A DNA stretch of 64,000 bases. It comes from Rickettsiella endosymbiont of Rhagonycha lignosa. GTDB lineage: Bacteria; Pseudomonadota; Gammaproteobacteria; Diplorickettsiales; Diplorickettsiaceae. The stretch lies in assembly GCF_964031165.1 (NCBI RefSeq), contig NZ_OZ035011.1:1354001-1418000 (forward strand), given 5' to 3'. The notes beneath the pieces were generated by a model that ran no database searches, was not told where the DNA came from, and saw only the letters and a list, made by a program, of their open reading frames with translations. The translations under genes were made by a program, and so were the position numbers. Of the stretch, positions 26,906 through 35,936 are shown piece after piece (position 1 is the first letter of the stretch; every line of letters begins with the position of its first letter).

Positions 26906-27990
26906 TTTTTAACTTTCTTTATTAAAATTATCAACGTTTGTAATTGAACTAATAAACGATCGGCACTAAAAATAAATAAATCCAGGGCAAATTGATCCGA
27001 TTGGTTTATTTCTAGAGATTTAAGCTGAAGCTTTATTTCTTTTTTCCAACCGGAAAATTCTTTTAAATCCTCAACTGTTTGATCTTCATCTTTACTCTTA
27101 AGACTATCGATACTTCTTTGAAATAAATCCTGTGTTATTTGATAAACTTTTTGGATTTTGGCGTGCTGATTAAAGATCAAAATATTTTGATCTGAAAAAT
27201 CCATTAATGCGTTCCTCATTAAAGTAATACAACGTAAAATTTCTCTTTCAGCATCTAAAATATTTTTAAATGTCTCTTCCAAATTAGATCGACCAAATGA
27301 TTCACTCATTACTTCTTTAAATAATTTTTTTTGAATTCCTATATTATTCAATATTTTATTTTCAAAAATTTCCTGCAGCTTTGTATTATTACCATCACCA
27401 TTCGTGAATGTAAACTCTTCTAGTTTTTGAGCTAGAGCTTTTAAATTCTGTATGGTATCTATTAATATATAACGTAATTGTGTTAGCGAATGCAAAGGCC
27501 AGATAAAACGTGATACTAATAATGCAATAATAATACCTAAATTGATTTCTAAAAAACGGCTCATCACTGTATAAAAATTAGGATCTGGAGAAATAACAAT
27601 AATAATTAGTGTCACTGCTCCTAAAGGACCTGCTTCACTCCAAGTACTTGGACTGTCGGCAATATAACTAAAAACAGCAGTGGCAACACATAGAATCAAG
27701 ATAGTCAAAGCAACATTTGGGTAAACAAGCCATAAGGTCAAGCTAGCAACGCTGGCCCCTATTACCGTGCCTAAAAAACGCATATATGATTTCTGTAAAA
27801 TCGCACCGACACGTGATTGGGCACACATTACCACTAGAATCGTAATAACAACCCATCTTCCTTGGAGTGGTAGCTTAAATAAATAAGAAATTAACAATCC
27901 AAATAATAGTGCGATAGCTGTTTTTAAGCTATGAACAAGTCGATCACTGTCTAATCTACGAAGTTGATGTCGCCATTGAATAAATTGCAT
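26902..27990 (-). CDS. FUSC-family inner-membrane protein
   Basis: 362 residues. The first half (about 20-170) contains about six hydrophobic segments with [20 protein letters not shown] and the [13 protein letters not shown] motif typical of the FUSC/aromatic-acid-exporter family (YccS, AaeB, fusaric acid resistance). The second half is a cytoplasmic helical domain. It is about half the length of YccS/AaeB, consistent with a single-module version. Predicted efflux or envelope function; substrate unknown. Upstream of and overlapping hemE by 4 bases. Confidence 0.75.
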   Translation of the reverse strand: MQFIQWRHQLRRLDSDRLVHSLKTAIALLFGLLISYLFKLPLQGRWVVITILVVMCAQSRVGAILQKSYMRFLGTVIGASVASLTLWLVYPNVALTILILCVATAVFSYIADSPSTWSEAGPLGAVTLIIIVISPDPNFYTVMSRFLEINLGIIIALLVSRFIWPLHSLTQLRYILIDTIQNLKALAQKLEEFTFTNGDGNNTKLQEIFENKILNNIGIQKKLFKEVMSESFGRSNLEETFKNILDAEREILRCITLMRNALMDFSDQNILIFNQHAKIQKVYQITQDLFQRSIDSLKSKDEDQTVEDLKEFSGWKKEIKLQLKSLEINQSDQFALDLFIFSADRLLVQLQTLIILIKKVKK

Positions 27991-28073
27991 GTTAGCTCGT
28001 TAATAAAATAAATGTACTCTTCACAAATTAATGTGCGTATATTTAAAAAACTGATAGATAAAACCTAAACAAC

Positions 28074-29381
28074 TTAGTATAAAATAGTCGGTGTTAAAAA
28101 TATCAAAAGCTCACTACGCCTGCTATTCGACCTAGTTAAACGAAATAATCGACCTATAATGGGTAAAGCACCTAAAAAAGGAACCCGTTGCTCTATTTTA
28201 CTCTGAGAATACTCATAGATTCCACCTAATACAACCGTTTCAGCATTTTTTACAATAACTTGTGTTTTAATTCCGCGTGCTTTAATTGTTGGAGCATCAA
28301 CTGCCATAAAGGTACTGGGTTGGTCTTGATTGACCCTTAAGTCCAATATTATGCGCTCATCTGGCATAATTCTAGGTGTTACTTTTAACGATAGTACTGC
28401 TTTTTTAAATATAACGTTGGTCCCACCGCTCGAGGCTTTTTCTTGATAAGGTATTTCAGCACCTGCTTCTATAAATGCAGTCTGTTGATCAGCGGTAATC
28501 AAATGTGGGGTAGAAATTACTTGAGCTGCACCTTCATTTTCTAATGCAGATAATTCTAAATCTAAAAAAGAATTCTGACCTAAACGCATTAATCGCAAAC
28601 CTAGCGACACAGCACCAGTCGCAGAAGTAATCCCTGTGATAGGTAAATCCATTGTTAAATATTGCAATAAACCTGTATTAGAATTATTTATCTTATTTTT
28701 CAATTGATGTTTAATAAGTCTATTAGCTGCTTGTGTTTGAGTTGAACCAAATTTTGCTCCTATTTCTTTTTCCATATTTTGATCAATACTAACAATTCGA
28801 GCCTCAATCAAAATTTGGGCGATAGGTTTATCTAACTCCCTAATAAATGCTGCAATTTTATTTTGTTGTTCAACTGAGTCTCTAATCCATAAGCTATTAG
28901 TCGCATTATCTACACTAGCACTACCCTGTGTAGATAAAGGGGTATTGGTTTTATCTTTTAATAATTTGCTGATATCTAGTGCGTTTCTATAGCGAATTTG
29001 TATAACTTTAAAAATTAACGGAGATAATTCTCTTTTTGTCTGTTGGATTTGTAAATTAATACTATCTTGTTTTAATAATTGAGCAGCTGTGGTAATAAAC
29101 CAACCATTAATAATGGAACGCTTAGCAAGACCTTGGGTTTGCAAAATAGTATCTAAAGCCTGCTCCCAATTAATATCGTGCAAATAAATGCTAAATTCCC
29201 CTTGAATTTTATCATCAATAATTAAATTATTGCCATGTATTTCGGACAAATACTGTAAGGCTGAACGAATTTTTATATTATGAAAAGTTAAAGAGATGTT
29301 CTCTTTAGCTAATAATTTACAATTGAAAAGTAATGTTAAAATAAGGATTAGTAATTTTATATTAAGTGAAATTTTTAACAT
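28074..29381 (-). CDS. pilQ: Type IV pilus secretin, short PilQ/HofQ form
   Basis: 435 residues with a signal peptide (to about residue 25). A secretin N0/STN-type domain (about 28-90), an N1 (KH-like) domain (about 118-190, IRYRNALDISKLL), then the secretin beta-barrel domain (about 200-435) ending LLIFLTPTIL. It forms the outer-membrane pore for the pilus or incoming DNA. The N-terminal peptidoglycan-binding AMIN domains of typical PilQ (about 700 residues) are missing, as in HofQ. The start overlaps the pilO-pilP gene by 20 bases. Confidence 0.88.
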   Translation of the reverse strand: MLKISLNIKLLILILTLLFNCKLLAKENISLTFHNIKIRSALQYLSEIHGNNLIIDDKIQGEFSIYLHDINWEQALDTILQTQGLAKRSIINGWFITTAAQLLKQDSINLQIQQTKRELSPLIFKVIQIRYRNALDISKLLKDKTNTPLSTQGSASVDNATNSLWIRDSVEQQNKIAAFIRELDKPIAQILIEARIVSIDQNMEKEIGAKFGSTQTQAANRLIKHQLKNKINNSNTGLLQYLTMDLPITGITSATGAVSLGLRLMRLGQNSFLDLELSALENEGAAQVISTPHLITADQQTAFIEAGAEIPYQEKASSGGTNVIFKKAVLSLKVTPRIMPDERIILDLRVNQDQPSTFMAVDAPTIKARGIKTQVIVKNAETVVLGGIYEYSQSKIEQRVPFLGALPIIGRLFRLTRSNSRRSELLIFLTPTILY

Positions 29382-30168
29382 GGAAAAGCTTTTTAGGTTT
29401 ATTTAACAAATTTATAATTTTTTCTAAATTATTATTATTTTTAATAATAATTTTTGGAGCATAAATACCTATAACCAAACCTTGCTCTAAACCTAAATAA
29501 TCACCTAATTTAACTCTACAAATTTGTTTATTTGGCAACCTAACAAAGCCCCAATTTTGCCACTTACCAGCAGATAAAAAGCCTAACATGACTATTTTAT
29601 CTAAAGAAAATTTTGTTAAATTACCATTTTCAACTAAGGATTTAGCAACTAATCTGTTGATTTTCGACAAATCTAGTATTAATTTTTTATAATTACAAGT
29701 ATAAAATTTTAATGAAATTATAATATTTTGGTTGATATTTTTTGTAAGCGAGTTAAAAAAAATCCATCTGAAACCTTTAATTAATACAATTTTATTCAAC
29801 GCGACTGTTTCATTTATAAACTTAAAAATATTCTTATTATTACCAGATAAATTGATTTCTATTTGTAATAAATTTGGAAAATTTATTTTATTACTCGAAT
29901 CACCTGCCCAAAAATTTTTCTGCTGAAAACATAAATCAAATTTATTTAATTTTTTAATTTTTTCCTGATATTTAGAATATTTTGAAGTTATTAGCATTTG
30001 ACTATTTAATTGTTTTTTTAAAAATTGAAATTTTAAATAGATTTTTTCTTTCTTTTCAAGGGTTGATCGTAATGTAAAAAAATAACCTAATATGCAAATA
30101 AAAAAAACAGTCGATAAGATAACAAGAGATTTTAAGTTTATAGACCATAAATCAATTCTTTTTAAAAT
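29362..30168 (-). CDS. pilO: PilO-PilP fusion, type IV pilus alignment protein, probable ATT start
   Basis: 268 residues if begun at ATT 30168. Residues 1-57 lie upstream of the first ATG/GTG/TTG and contain what PilO needs: a short basic cytoplasmic tail, a transmembrane helix (about 16-34) and the beginning of the coiled coil. A perfect AAGGAG stands 7 bases before the ATT, and the frame is closed by TAG just upstream. Residues about 98-160 form the PilO periplasmic domain (LLQIEINLSGNNKNIFKFI). From about 188 the sequence is PilP-like (LDKIVMLGFLSAGKW, CRVKLGDYLGLEQG), so the PilP beta domain is fused on and the usual PilP lipobox and linker are gone. No separate pilP exists in the cluster. 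Domain assignment is good; the start codon is inference. Confidence 0.75.
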   Translation of the reverse strand: MLKRIDLWSINLKSLVILSTVFFICILGYFFTLRSTLEKKEKIYLKFQFLKKQLNSQMLITSKYSKYQEKIKKLNKFDLCFQQKNFWAGDSSNKINFPNLLQIEINLSGNNKNIFKFINETVALNKIVLIKGFRWIFFNSLTKNINQNIIISLKFYTCNYKKLILDLSKINRLVAKSLVENGNLTKFSLDKIVMLGFLSAGKWQNWGFVRLPNKQICRVKLGDYLGLEQGLVIGIYAPKIIIKNNNNLEKIINLLNKPKKLFHVKNFT

Positions 30169-30205
30169 AAACCTTCTCCTTATCTACTTTAAAACCAATA
30201 AAATC

Positions 30206-30736
30206 TTAATTTTCGTTAAAGATCATTTGAACAACAAAATCCAATTGCAAATTCTGAAATTGATTAAGAATTAGCGATTGTAATTTTGAATCAAATTGCA
30301 ATTGTAATAATTTTTTAAATTTTATATATTCATTTTTCGATTTGGCATGCATTATTAAACTTAAATAAGGCGGATGAAATGCGACTAAATGGATAAAAAT
30401 ATCGGGTGTTATTAAATATTTAAGATGACTGATAAAATTTAAAATCTTTTTTACTTGCTGATGATTACTCTTAATATTTTTTATAATGTTTGTTAGCTCT
30501 TTTTCTTTATATTGTAATTTTTTTATTTCTTGTATCATAGGTGATATATTTTTTATCTGTAAAAAAATACGCTGATAGGCTAATTGATTATGTTTTATTT
30601 GCTGAATAATGAGAATTTTTGTAACAAATATCAAGATCAGGCAGGAGCATGAAATATAAAACCAAACAAGAATAAATCGCCTTATTTTTAATTTATTTTT
30701 ATGTTCTCGCCATGGTAATAAATTGATTTGCTTCAC
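30206..30736 (-). CDS. pilN: Type IV pilus assembly protein PilN
   Basis: 176 residues. The N-terminal INLLPWRE is the conserved PilN tail that binds PilM in the cytoplasm. One transmembrane helix (about 22-45) is followed by a coiled coil and a ferredoxin-like periplasmic domain. Second gene of the pilMN(OP)Q cluster. The 37-base gap to the proposed ATT start of pilO contains that gene's ribosome binding site. Very lysine/isoleucine-rich, like its neighbours. Confidence 0.88.
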   Translation of the reverse strand: MKQINLLPWREHKNKLKIRRFILVWFYISCSCLILIFVTKILIIQQIKHNQLAYQRIFLQIKNISPMIQEIKKLQYKEKELTNIIKNIKSNHQQVKKILNFISHLKYLITPDIFIHLVAFHPPYLSLIMHAKSKNEYIKFKKLLQLQFDSKLQSLILNQFQNLQLDFVVQMIFNEN

Positions 30737-30798
30737 AATATTTCCCTATTTTAAAACTAACAGATTAATTAACAGTCGTTTGAATTTCCTATTTAATT

Positions 30799-31743
30799 TT
30801 AAAAATTTAAATTGATTCTTAAAGCTAATCCATAACTTAAAAGTAAACTTGAAAAATTTTGTGCTAATTTATCTCTATCTAGGATAGAACTACATTTAAT
30901 GAAATTTGGAAATTTTAATAATTGCACCTGTAATTCTAAAAATCCATCTAAGGTATTTAACAAATAATTTAATAAAGCTATATTTATGCCAATAAGAAAA
31001 AGCGTTTTTAAAATAAGATATGGATACGCTAAAGCGTATCTTTTTATACATTGTTTAATTTGTAATAAAATACATTCATATTCAAAGATATTGGCAAAAT
31101 TTTCACAGTAAACCATTGTTTGAGTACCGTTAAAAAACAATAATGTTAACTGACTTGCTCCTAGATCTAAGAGAATGACATTTTCATTTATCTTGTCAGG
31201 ATAAAAAAAGCAATATGCCCTTTCTAAAGCAAATGAACCTACTTCTACAGCAATGGGAATTAAATTTGCTTGTTGAATGATATCTAACCGAAAATCTAAA
31301 TGATCTTTACGACAAGCTACAAGTAAAACTTTATGTTCTTGATTTTCGGGCAAGGGATCAAAAATTTGATAATCAAAATAAAGTTTACACAAAGGATAGG
31401 GAATGGATTGTTCAACCAATAATTTAATTATTTTTTCAGTATGTTGACAATCAGCGCTGTCTATTTTCACCCATTTACTACATACCAGAATATCGGGAAT
31501 ATTTAATATACAATTTCTTATATGATCTTTGTCTAGCAATGTTTCCTTTAAGACAGCAGCAATCTGTGGAATGTCTTTTGTCTGTGCAACTCCGATTGGG
31601 GTAGGAATTGTTTGAATAGCATATTCTTTAAGCTCATTATTACGGTCTAAACAAACCCATTTAATCGTACGGCTACCTATATCCAAACCTATCGCAGTAT
31701 CAGTATTATGGGTATTTTTAAATCTATCCTTGAAAAAATACAT
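30799..31743 (-). CDS. pilM: Type IV pilus assembly ATPase-fold protein PilM
   Basis: 314 residues. Actin-like fold with the phosphate-1 loop AIGLDIGSRTIKWVCLD at residues about 17-33 and a second nucleotide-loop segment ENVILLDLGASQLTLLFF. PilM binds the PilN tail on the cytoplasmic face. First gene of the cluster, divergent from PBP1a (260-base gap), the arrangement seen in many gammaproteobacteria. Pilin, PilB and PilT genes are not in the window. Confidence 0.9.
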   Translation of the reverse strand: MYFFKDRFKNTHNTDTAIGLDIGSRTIKWVCLDRNNELKEYAIQTIPTPIGVAQTKDIPQIAAVLKETLLDKDHIRNCILNIPDILVCSKWVKIDSADCQHTEKIIKLLVEQSIPYPLCKLYFDYQIFDPLPENQEHKVLLVACRKDHLDFRLDIIQQANLIPIAVEVGSFALERAYCFFYPDKINENVILLDLGASQLTLLFFNGTQTMVYCENFANIFEYECILLQIKQCIKRYALAYPYLILKTLFLIGINIALLNYLLNTLDGFLELQVQLLKFPNFIKCSSILDRDKLAQNFSSLLLSYGLALRINLNF

Positions 31744-32003
31744 ACTTTTTTATTTTTTAATGAAATTTTTAAAACTTATTATTCTTTTATTATGCATCTA
31801 AATATTAAATTGTCAATTATTTAATACATAATAAGAGAACTATTATTTTTGAAATGTCATACTGTTAAAAAATCAACGCTACTTTCTTTTAATCGAAATA
31901 AAGTGTACAAAGACCTCATTACACACTATTTTTATTAAAACCCTTGTTTAAGAGGGAAGTCACTTAAGTTATGATAGAACCCAGCTAATCAACTGTTTTC
32001 ATT

Positions 32004-34466
32004 ATGAAACGATCGAATCATTTTTTCCGTAATTTTTTTTTCATGCTATTAAGCCTTTTTATCACGCTTTTAGTAGCTGGAAGTCTCCTTTATATTTATC
32101 TTGATAAACAATTACCCGATGTTGAGGAATTAAAATCCGTACAACTTCCTATTCCGATGCGGATTTACACCAGTGATGGACAACCTATCGCTGAATTTGG
32201 AGAATTACACCGAAATCTTGTTAGATTGAATGAAGTCCCTAATTTGATGGTTAAAGCTTTTTTAGCCACCGAAGATCAGCGCTTTTTAGAACATCATGGT
32301 GTTGATTTTTATGGTTTATTACGTGCTGCGGGTGAAGTATTGCTCACAGGAAGTAAAGTGCAAGGAGGAAGTACCATTACGATGCAAGTTGCGCGTAATT
32401 TTTATTTATCTCGGGAAAAAACTTTTTTAAGAAAATTTACTGAAATTTTGCTCTCACTAAAAATCGAACGAGAATTTACTAAAGAACAAATTTTAGAACT
32501 TTACCTTAATAAAATCTTTCTTGGAAATCGCGCTTATGGTATTGCCGCCGCTGCGCAAGTTTATTTTAATAAAACACTTAATCAACTCACATTACCGGAA
32601 ATGGCAACTATTGCTGGCTTACCAAAAGCCCCTTCTGCTATTAACCCGTTAGTTAACCCAATTGCGGCTAAACAACGTCGTGATCATGTCTTAATGCGTA
32701 TGTATGAATTAGGTTATATCTCTAAAGCGGTTTATGAATCCGCTATAGCAACACCCATGTTAACACATGCGCAAACTAATTCCGGTGGAATGATTAAAGC
32801 ACCTTATGTCGCTGAAATGGTACGTGACATGATGTATAAAAGTTTTGGTGAAGATATTTATTTGAAAGGTTACAATGTTTATACCACAATCAATTCGGCC
32901 CAACAAATTGCTGCTGATAAAGCCTTAGGAGTTACTTTATTAGCTTACGATAAACGACACGAATATAGGAAACCAGAAAAAAATATTGCTCCATTAGATG
33001 CAAATAAAGTAACTCATACTTTGAATGCATTACATCGCGTTGCTTCTATCAATGGTTTAGACGCAGCTATTGTTATTTCTGTGACTGATCAAGCTATTAC
33101 CGCTCTTTTAGTCGATAATCAAATGATTTTCATTCCCTGGCAAGGTGTAGCCTGGACCGTGCCCCACCTTGACGCAACTAATTTAAATCCGCCACCTGAA
33201 GTCTTGAAAAATAAAGTTCATATCGGCGATGTTATTCGTGTAGAGTTAACTGCAAATAATACTTGGGAATTATCGCAAATTCCTAAAGTACAAGGTGCTT
33301 TAGTCGCATTAAATCCACAAACAGGCGCCATTAGCGCATTAGTCGGTGGCTTTGATTATAATGTAAGTAAATTTAATCGTGCCGTTCAAGCAGAACGACA
33401 ACCCGGATCAGGGTTCAAACCTTTCATTTATGCAGCTGCTCTAGCTAAGGGATATACCCTAGCCAATGTGTTTAATGACGCTCCATTGGTTTTTGATATA
33501 CCTGGTCGTGATGAACCTTGGCGCCCACAAAATGATAATCATATTTTCAGCGGCCCAAGGCGTTTACGTATTGCTCTAGCTAAATCCATCAATCTTATAT
33601 CCGTTCGCTTATTACAAGCTATCGATGTTCCCTATGTATTAACGTATGTAAAAAGATTTGGTTTTAACTCAAAAAAATTACCGCGTAATCTTACTTTAGC
33701 ACTCGGCACCGGTGAAGTCACTCCTCTTGAATTAGCTCGAGCATACGCTGTGTTTGCTAATGGCGGCTTTCGAATAACCCCTTATTTAATTGATCATATT
33801 ACCAATGAACAAGGTCAAATCATCTATAAGGCAGAACCTAAAATCGCTTGTGAAGCTTGTTTGCGCGGAGAAATTGAGCCCCCATTAACAGATGAAAAAG
33901 ATAGTCCTTATGCACCACAAGTCATTCCTGCTGACATCGCTTTCCTCATGACATCTGCTTTAAAAGATGTCATTCGTTATGGCACAGGTTCACAGGCAAG
34001 GGTGTTGAATCGGAATGATCTGGCTGGAAAAACTGGCACAACAAGTGATTATGTCGATACTTGGTTTACAGGATTTAACAGTAATTTGGTATCAACTGTT
34101 TGGATAGGATTCGATCAACCGAGTTCTGTTCAAGAATATGGTGCAAAAGCCGCTTTACCTATGTGGATTGATTTCATGCGTGTCGCATTAAAAGGCCAGG
34201 CTGAAAAAACCATGCCACAACCTACTGATATAGTAACGGCAAGTATCGATCCCACCACAGGTAATTTATTACCTGATGGAACACCAGGCTCTATCCTAGA
34301 ATATTTTCGTAAAGATGATTTATCACGAATATCGACACAAGAAGATACGACCCCATTCAATGCAATTGATAGTCCTGGGGAAGTACCTATAGATAACAAT
34401 AATACTGATACTCAAATGCCAGCAGAAAAGCAAGATAACACAACAAACAATGAACCGGTTTTTTAG
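32004..34466 (+). CDS. mrcA: Penicillin-binding protein 1A
   Basis: 820 residues, bifunctional class A PBP. N-terminal membrane anchor (about 10-32); glycosyltransferase domain with catalytic EDQRFLEHHGVD and GGSTITMQVARNF; transpeptidase domain with SxxK (GSGFKPFIYAAAL), SxN (KSINLIS) and KTGTTSDY. It polymerises and cross-links peptidoglycan. The insertion at about 300-430 is the ODD/OB domain region that binds LpoA in enterics; a short LpoA-like protein is encoded 8 kb downstream. The C-terminal tail is low-complexity and acidic. It diverges from pilM. Confidence 0.95.
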   Translation: MKRSNHFFRNFFFMLLSLFITLLVAGSLLYIYLDKQLPDVEELKSVQLPIPMRIYTSDGQPIAEFGELHRNLVRLNEVPNLMVKAFLATEDQRFLEHHGVDFYGLLRAAGEVLLTGSKVQGGSTITMQVARNFYLSREKTFLRKFTEILLSLKIEREFTKEQILELYLNKIFLGNRAYGIAAAAQVYFNKTLNQLTLPEMATIAGLPKAPSAINPLVNPIAAKQRRDHVLMRMYELGYISKAVYESAIATPMLTHAQTNSGGMIKAPYVAEMVRDMMYKSFGEDIYLKGYNVYTTINSAQQIAADKALGVTLLAYDKRHEYRKPEKNIAPLDANKVTHTLNALHRVASINGLDAAIVISVTDQAITALLVDNQMIFIPWQGVAWTVPHLDATNLNPPPEVLKNKVHIGDVIRVELTANNTWELSQIPKVQGALVALNPQTGAISALVGGFDYNVSKFNRAVQAERQPGSGFKPFIYAAALAKGYTLANVFNDAPLVFDIPGRDEPWRPQNDNHIFSGPRRLRIALAKSINLISVRLLQAIDVPYVLTYVKRFGFNSKKLPRNLTLALGTGEVTPLELARAYAVFANGGFRITPYLIDHITNEQGQIIYKAEPKIACEACLRGEIEPPLTDEKDSPYAPQVIPADIAFLMTSALKDVIRYGTGSQARVLNRNDLAGKTGTTSDYVDTWFTGFNSNLVSTVWIGFDQPSSVQEYGAKAALPMWIDFMRVALKGQAEKTMPQPTDIVTASIDPTTGNLLPDGTPGSILEYFRKDDLSRISTQEDTTPFNAIDSPGEVPIDNNNTDTQMPAEKQDNTTNNEPVF

Positions 34467-34467
34467 G

Positions 34468-34902
34468 TTATAAGCCAACAGCTCTTTCTAAACTACGTTT
34501 TGTTTGCGGTCCTTCTAATACATGTTTCAATCGACCATTAGGCCCAATAATAAATGTAGTTGGCAAACCAGATATACCTCGTATACCAAAATCAGCTTTC
34601 GGATCATTCACTAATGTAGGAAATATAACGCCACTTTGTTGTATATGTTGCTGTAAATTTCCTGGATCATCATAATTAAATCCGAACATCGCAACCTGGT
34701 CAGCATGCGCTCGATAAAATGCATTTAATTCAGGTATTTCGCCCATACAATATTCACACCATGTTGCCCAATAACTAATAACCACCCATCTACCTTTATA
34801 ATTAGAAAAATTAAGATCTCTTACTATGCTGGCTCCCCATACAACGCTAGACACACTTAACAAAATGCTGGTTAATAGCACTAATTTAAAAATTTTACGC
34901 AT
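34468..34902 (-). CDS. TlpA-like periplasmic thioredoxin-fold protein
   Basis: 144 residues. Signal peptide (to about residue 24), then a thioredoxin fold with the redox motif WCEYC (CxxC) in SYWATWCEYCMGEIPEL and a cis-proline at GLPTTFIIGPNGRL. Typical of TlpA/ResA-family disulfide reductases. I use ATG 34902 because GAGGAA lies 4 bases upstream; an upstream ATG (34950) would add 16 residues before the signal peptide. The stop is one base from the convergent PBP1a stop. Confidence 0.85.
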   Translation of the reverse strand: MRKIFKLVLLTSILLSVSSVVWGASIVRDLNFSNYKGRWVVISYWATWCEYCMGEIPELNAFYRAHADQVAMFGFNYDDPGNLQQHIQQSGVIFPTLVNDPKADFGIRGISGLPTTFIIGPNGRLKHVLEGPQTKRSLERAVGL

Positions 34903-35122
34903 ATTATTCCTCGCAGTAGAAATGAGGTCGATCAATTTTGTGACAAACACTTAATAATTTTATTGGTTTTAAATCAGTGTGATCAATTCCATTAAACTTC
35001 AATTTTTAAAATAACTCAAGGAGGACTCTTAGTTCAAAAATAACACTGTCAAATTAAGTCACTAAATCTAAAGTTTCTAAGTCTTGACCCTTTTATTTTG
35101 CTTATGAGATTGTTACCATGCG

Positions 35123-35201
35123 TTTTCGCTTAGGGGTGCCTAATAATTGGGCTGAGAAATACCCTTCTAACCTGATCGGGATCATGCCCGCGTAGGAAAA
35201 G
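35123..35201 (+). promoter_or_regulatory. TPP riboswitch (THI element) with the ribosome binding site in its closing helix
   Basis: The conserved THI-box pieces are all present: TTAGGGGTGCC at about 35130, GGCTGAGAAATACCC at about 35150-35164, AACCTGATCGGGATCATGCC in the pyrophosphate-sensor arm, and GCGTAGGAAAAGT at the 3' end. TTTTC (35123-35127) can pair with GAAAA (35196-35200) to close P1. The AGGA at 35194-35197 is both part of that 3' side and the Shine-Dalgarno for ATG 35205, so ligand binding should block translation of the thiXYZ-type operon directly. Confidence 0.93.
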
Positions 35202-35204
35202 TGT

Positions 35205-35936
35205 ATGTTAAAATCGCCCGCTGTATTGGTAAGTAACGCAAGTTTGCACTACCAAGATAAAATTCTATTCGACCAGTTAAATTTCCATTTAGCAGCTGGA
35301 CAAACAACTTGTCTATTAGGTATGAGCGGCATTGGCAAAAGTCGTTTTTTACAACTTATCGCCGGATTAAACTCAATCTCAGCACCTGTCACCACCACCT
35401 GCGATCAGAAAGGCTTGGCTGGTCGCTTAGCTTATATGCCGCAAACCCATGCTTTGTTACCTTGGCTAACTATTTTAGATAATGTTGTCTTAGGCTACCG
35501 CCTAAGACGAGACAACAAGCCGTATATTCAAGCTCGGGAATTATTGCATCAGCTAGGCTTAAATGACGCCATAAATAAATACCCTGCACAATTGTCGGGT
35601 GGAATGCAACAACGTGCTATGTTAGCACGCGTACTGTTAGAAAAGCGGCCTATCGTATTGATGGATGAGCCTTTTTCTGCTTTAGATACCATTACTCGTT
35701 ATCACCTACAAGAACTAACAGCAAACGCATTAAAAGATCACACTGTATTATTAGTGACACATGACCCCTTAGAAGCATTACGTTTGGGACATCATATTGC
35801 AATTATGTCAGGTGAACCTGCAAAAATAAATTTTATAAACTGCGATCTTGCTGACTTACCACCTCGCTCATTAAATAATCCCGAATTATTACAATGGCAA
35901 ACCAAACTTTTAAGTATGCTTCAGGAACATAAATAA
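35205..35936 (+). CDS. thiZ: ABC transporter ATP-binding protein, thiamine-precursor uptake (ThiZ-like)
   Basis: 243 residues. Walker A LLGMSGIGKSRFL (GxSGxGKS), Q-loop YMPQTHALLPWLTI, signature LSGGMQQRAM and Walker B IVLMDEPFSALD place it among the nitrate/taurine/pyrimidine-precursor type ATPases. Control by the TPP riboswitch immediately upstream and the NMT1-like binding protein downstream point to uptake of a hydroxymethylpyrimidine or formylaminopyrimidine precursor of thiamine. It ends overlapping the permease gene by 1 base. Confidence 0.88.
   Translation: MLKSPAVLVSNASLHYQDKILFDQLNFHLAAGQTTCLLGMSGIGKSRFLQLIAGLNSISAPVTTTCDQKGLAGRLAYMPQTHALLPWLTILDNVVLGYRLRRDNKPYIQARELLHQLGLNDAINKYPAQLSGGMQQRAMLARVLLEKRPIVLMDEPFSALDTITRYHLQELTANALKDHTVLLVTHDPLEALRLGHHIAIMSGEPAKINFINCDLADLPPRSLNNPELLQWQTKLLSMLQEHK

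Noticed and set aside
28013-28082. TACTCTTCACA upstream of the FUSC gene, resembling a repeat end
   Set aside because: Similarity stops after about 10 bases and the interior does not match; could be a remnant but not supportable.
35041-35120. Promoter for the thiamine operon (TTGACC at 35084)
   Set aside because: A -35-like hexamer is present, but no -10 with acceptable spacing and match could be found.
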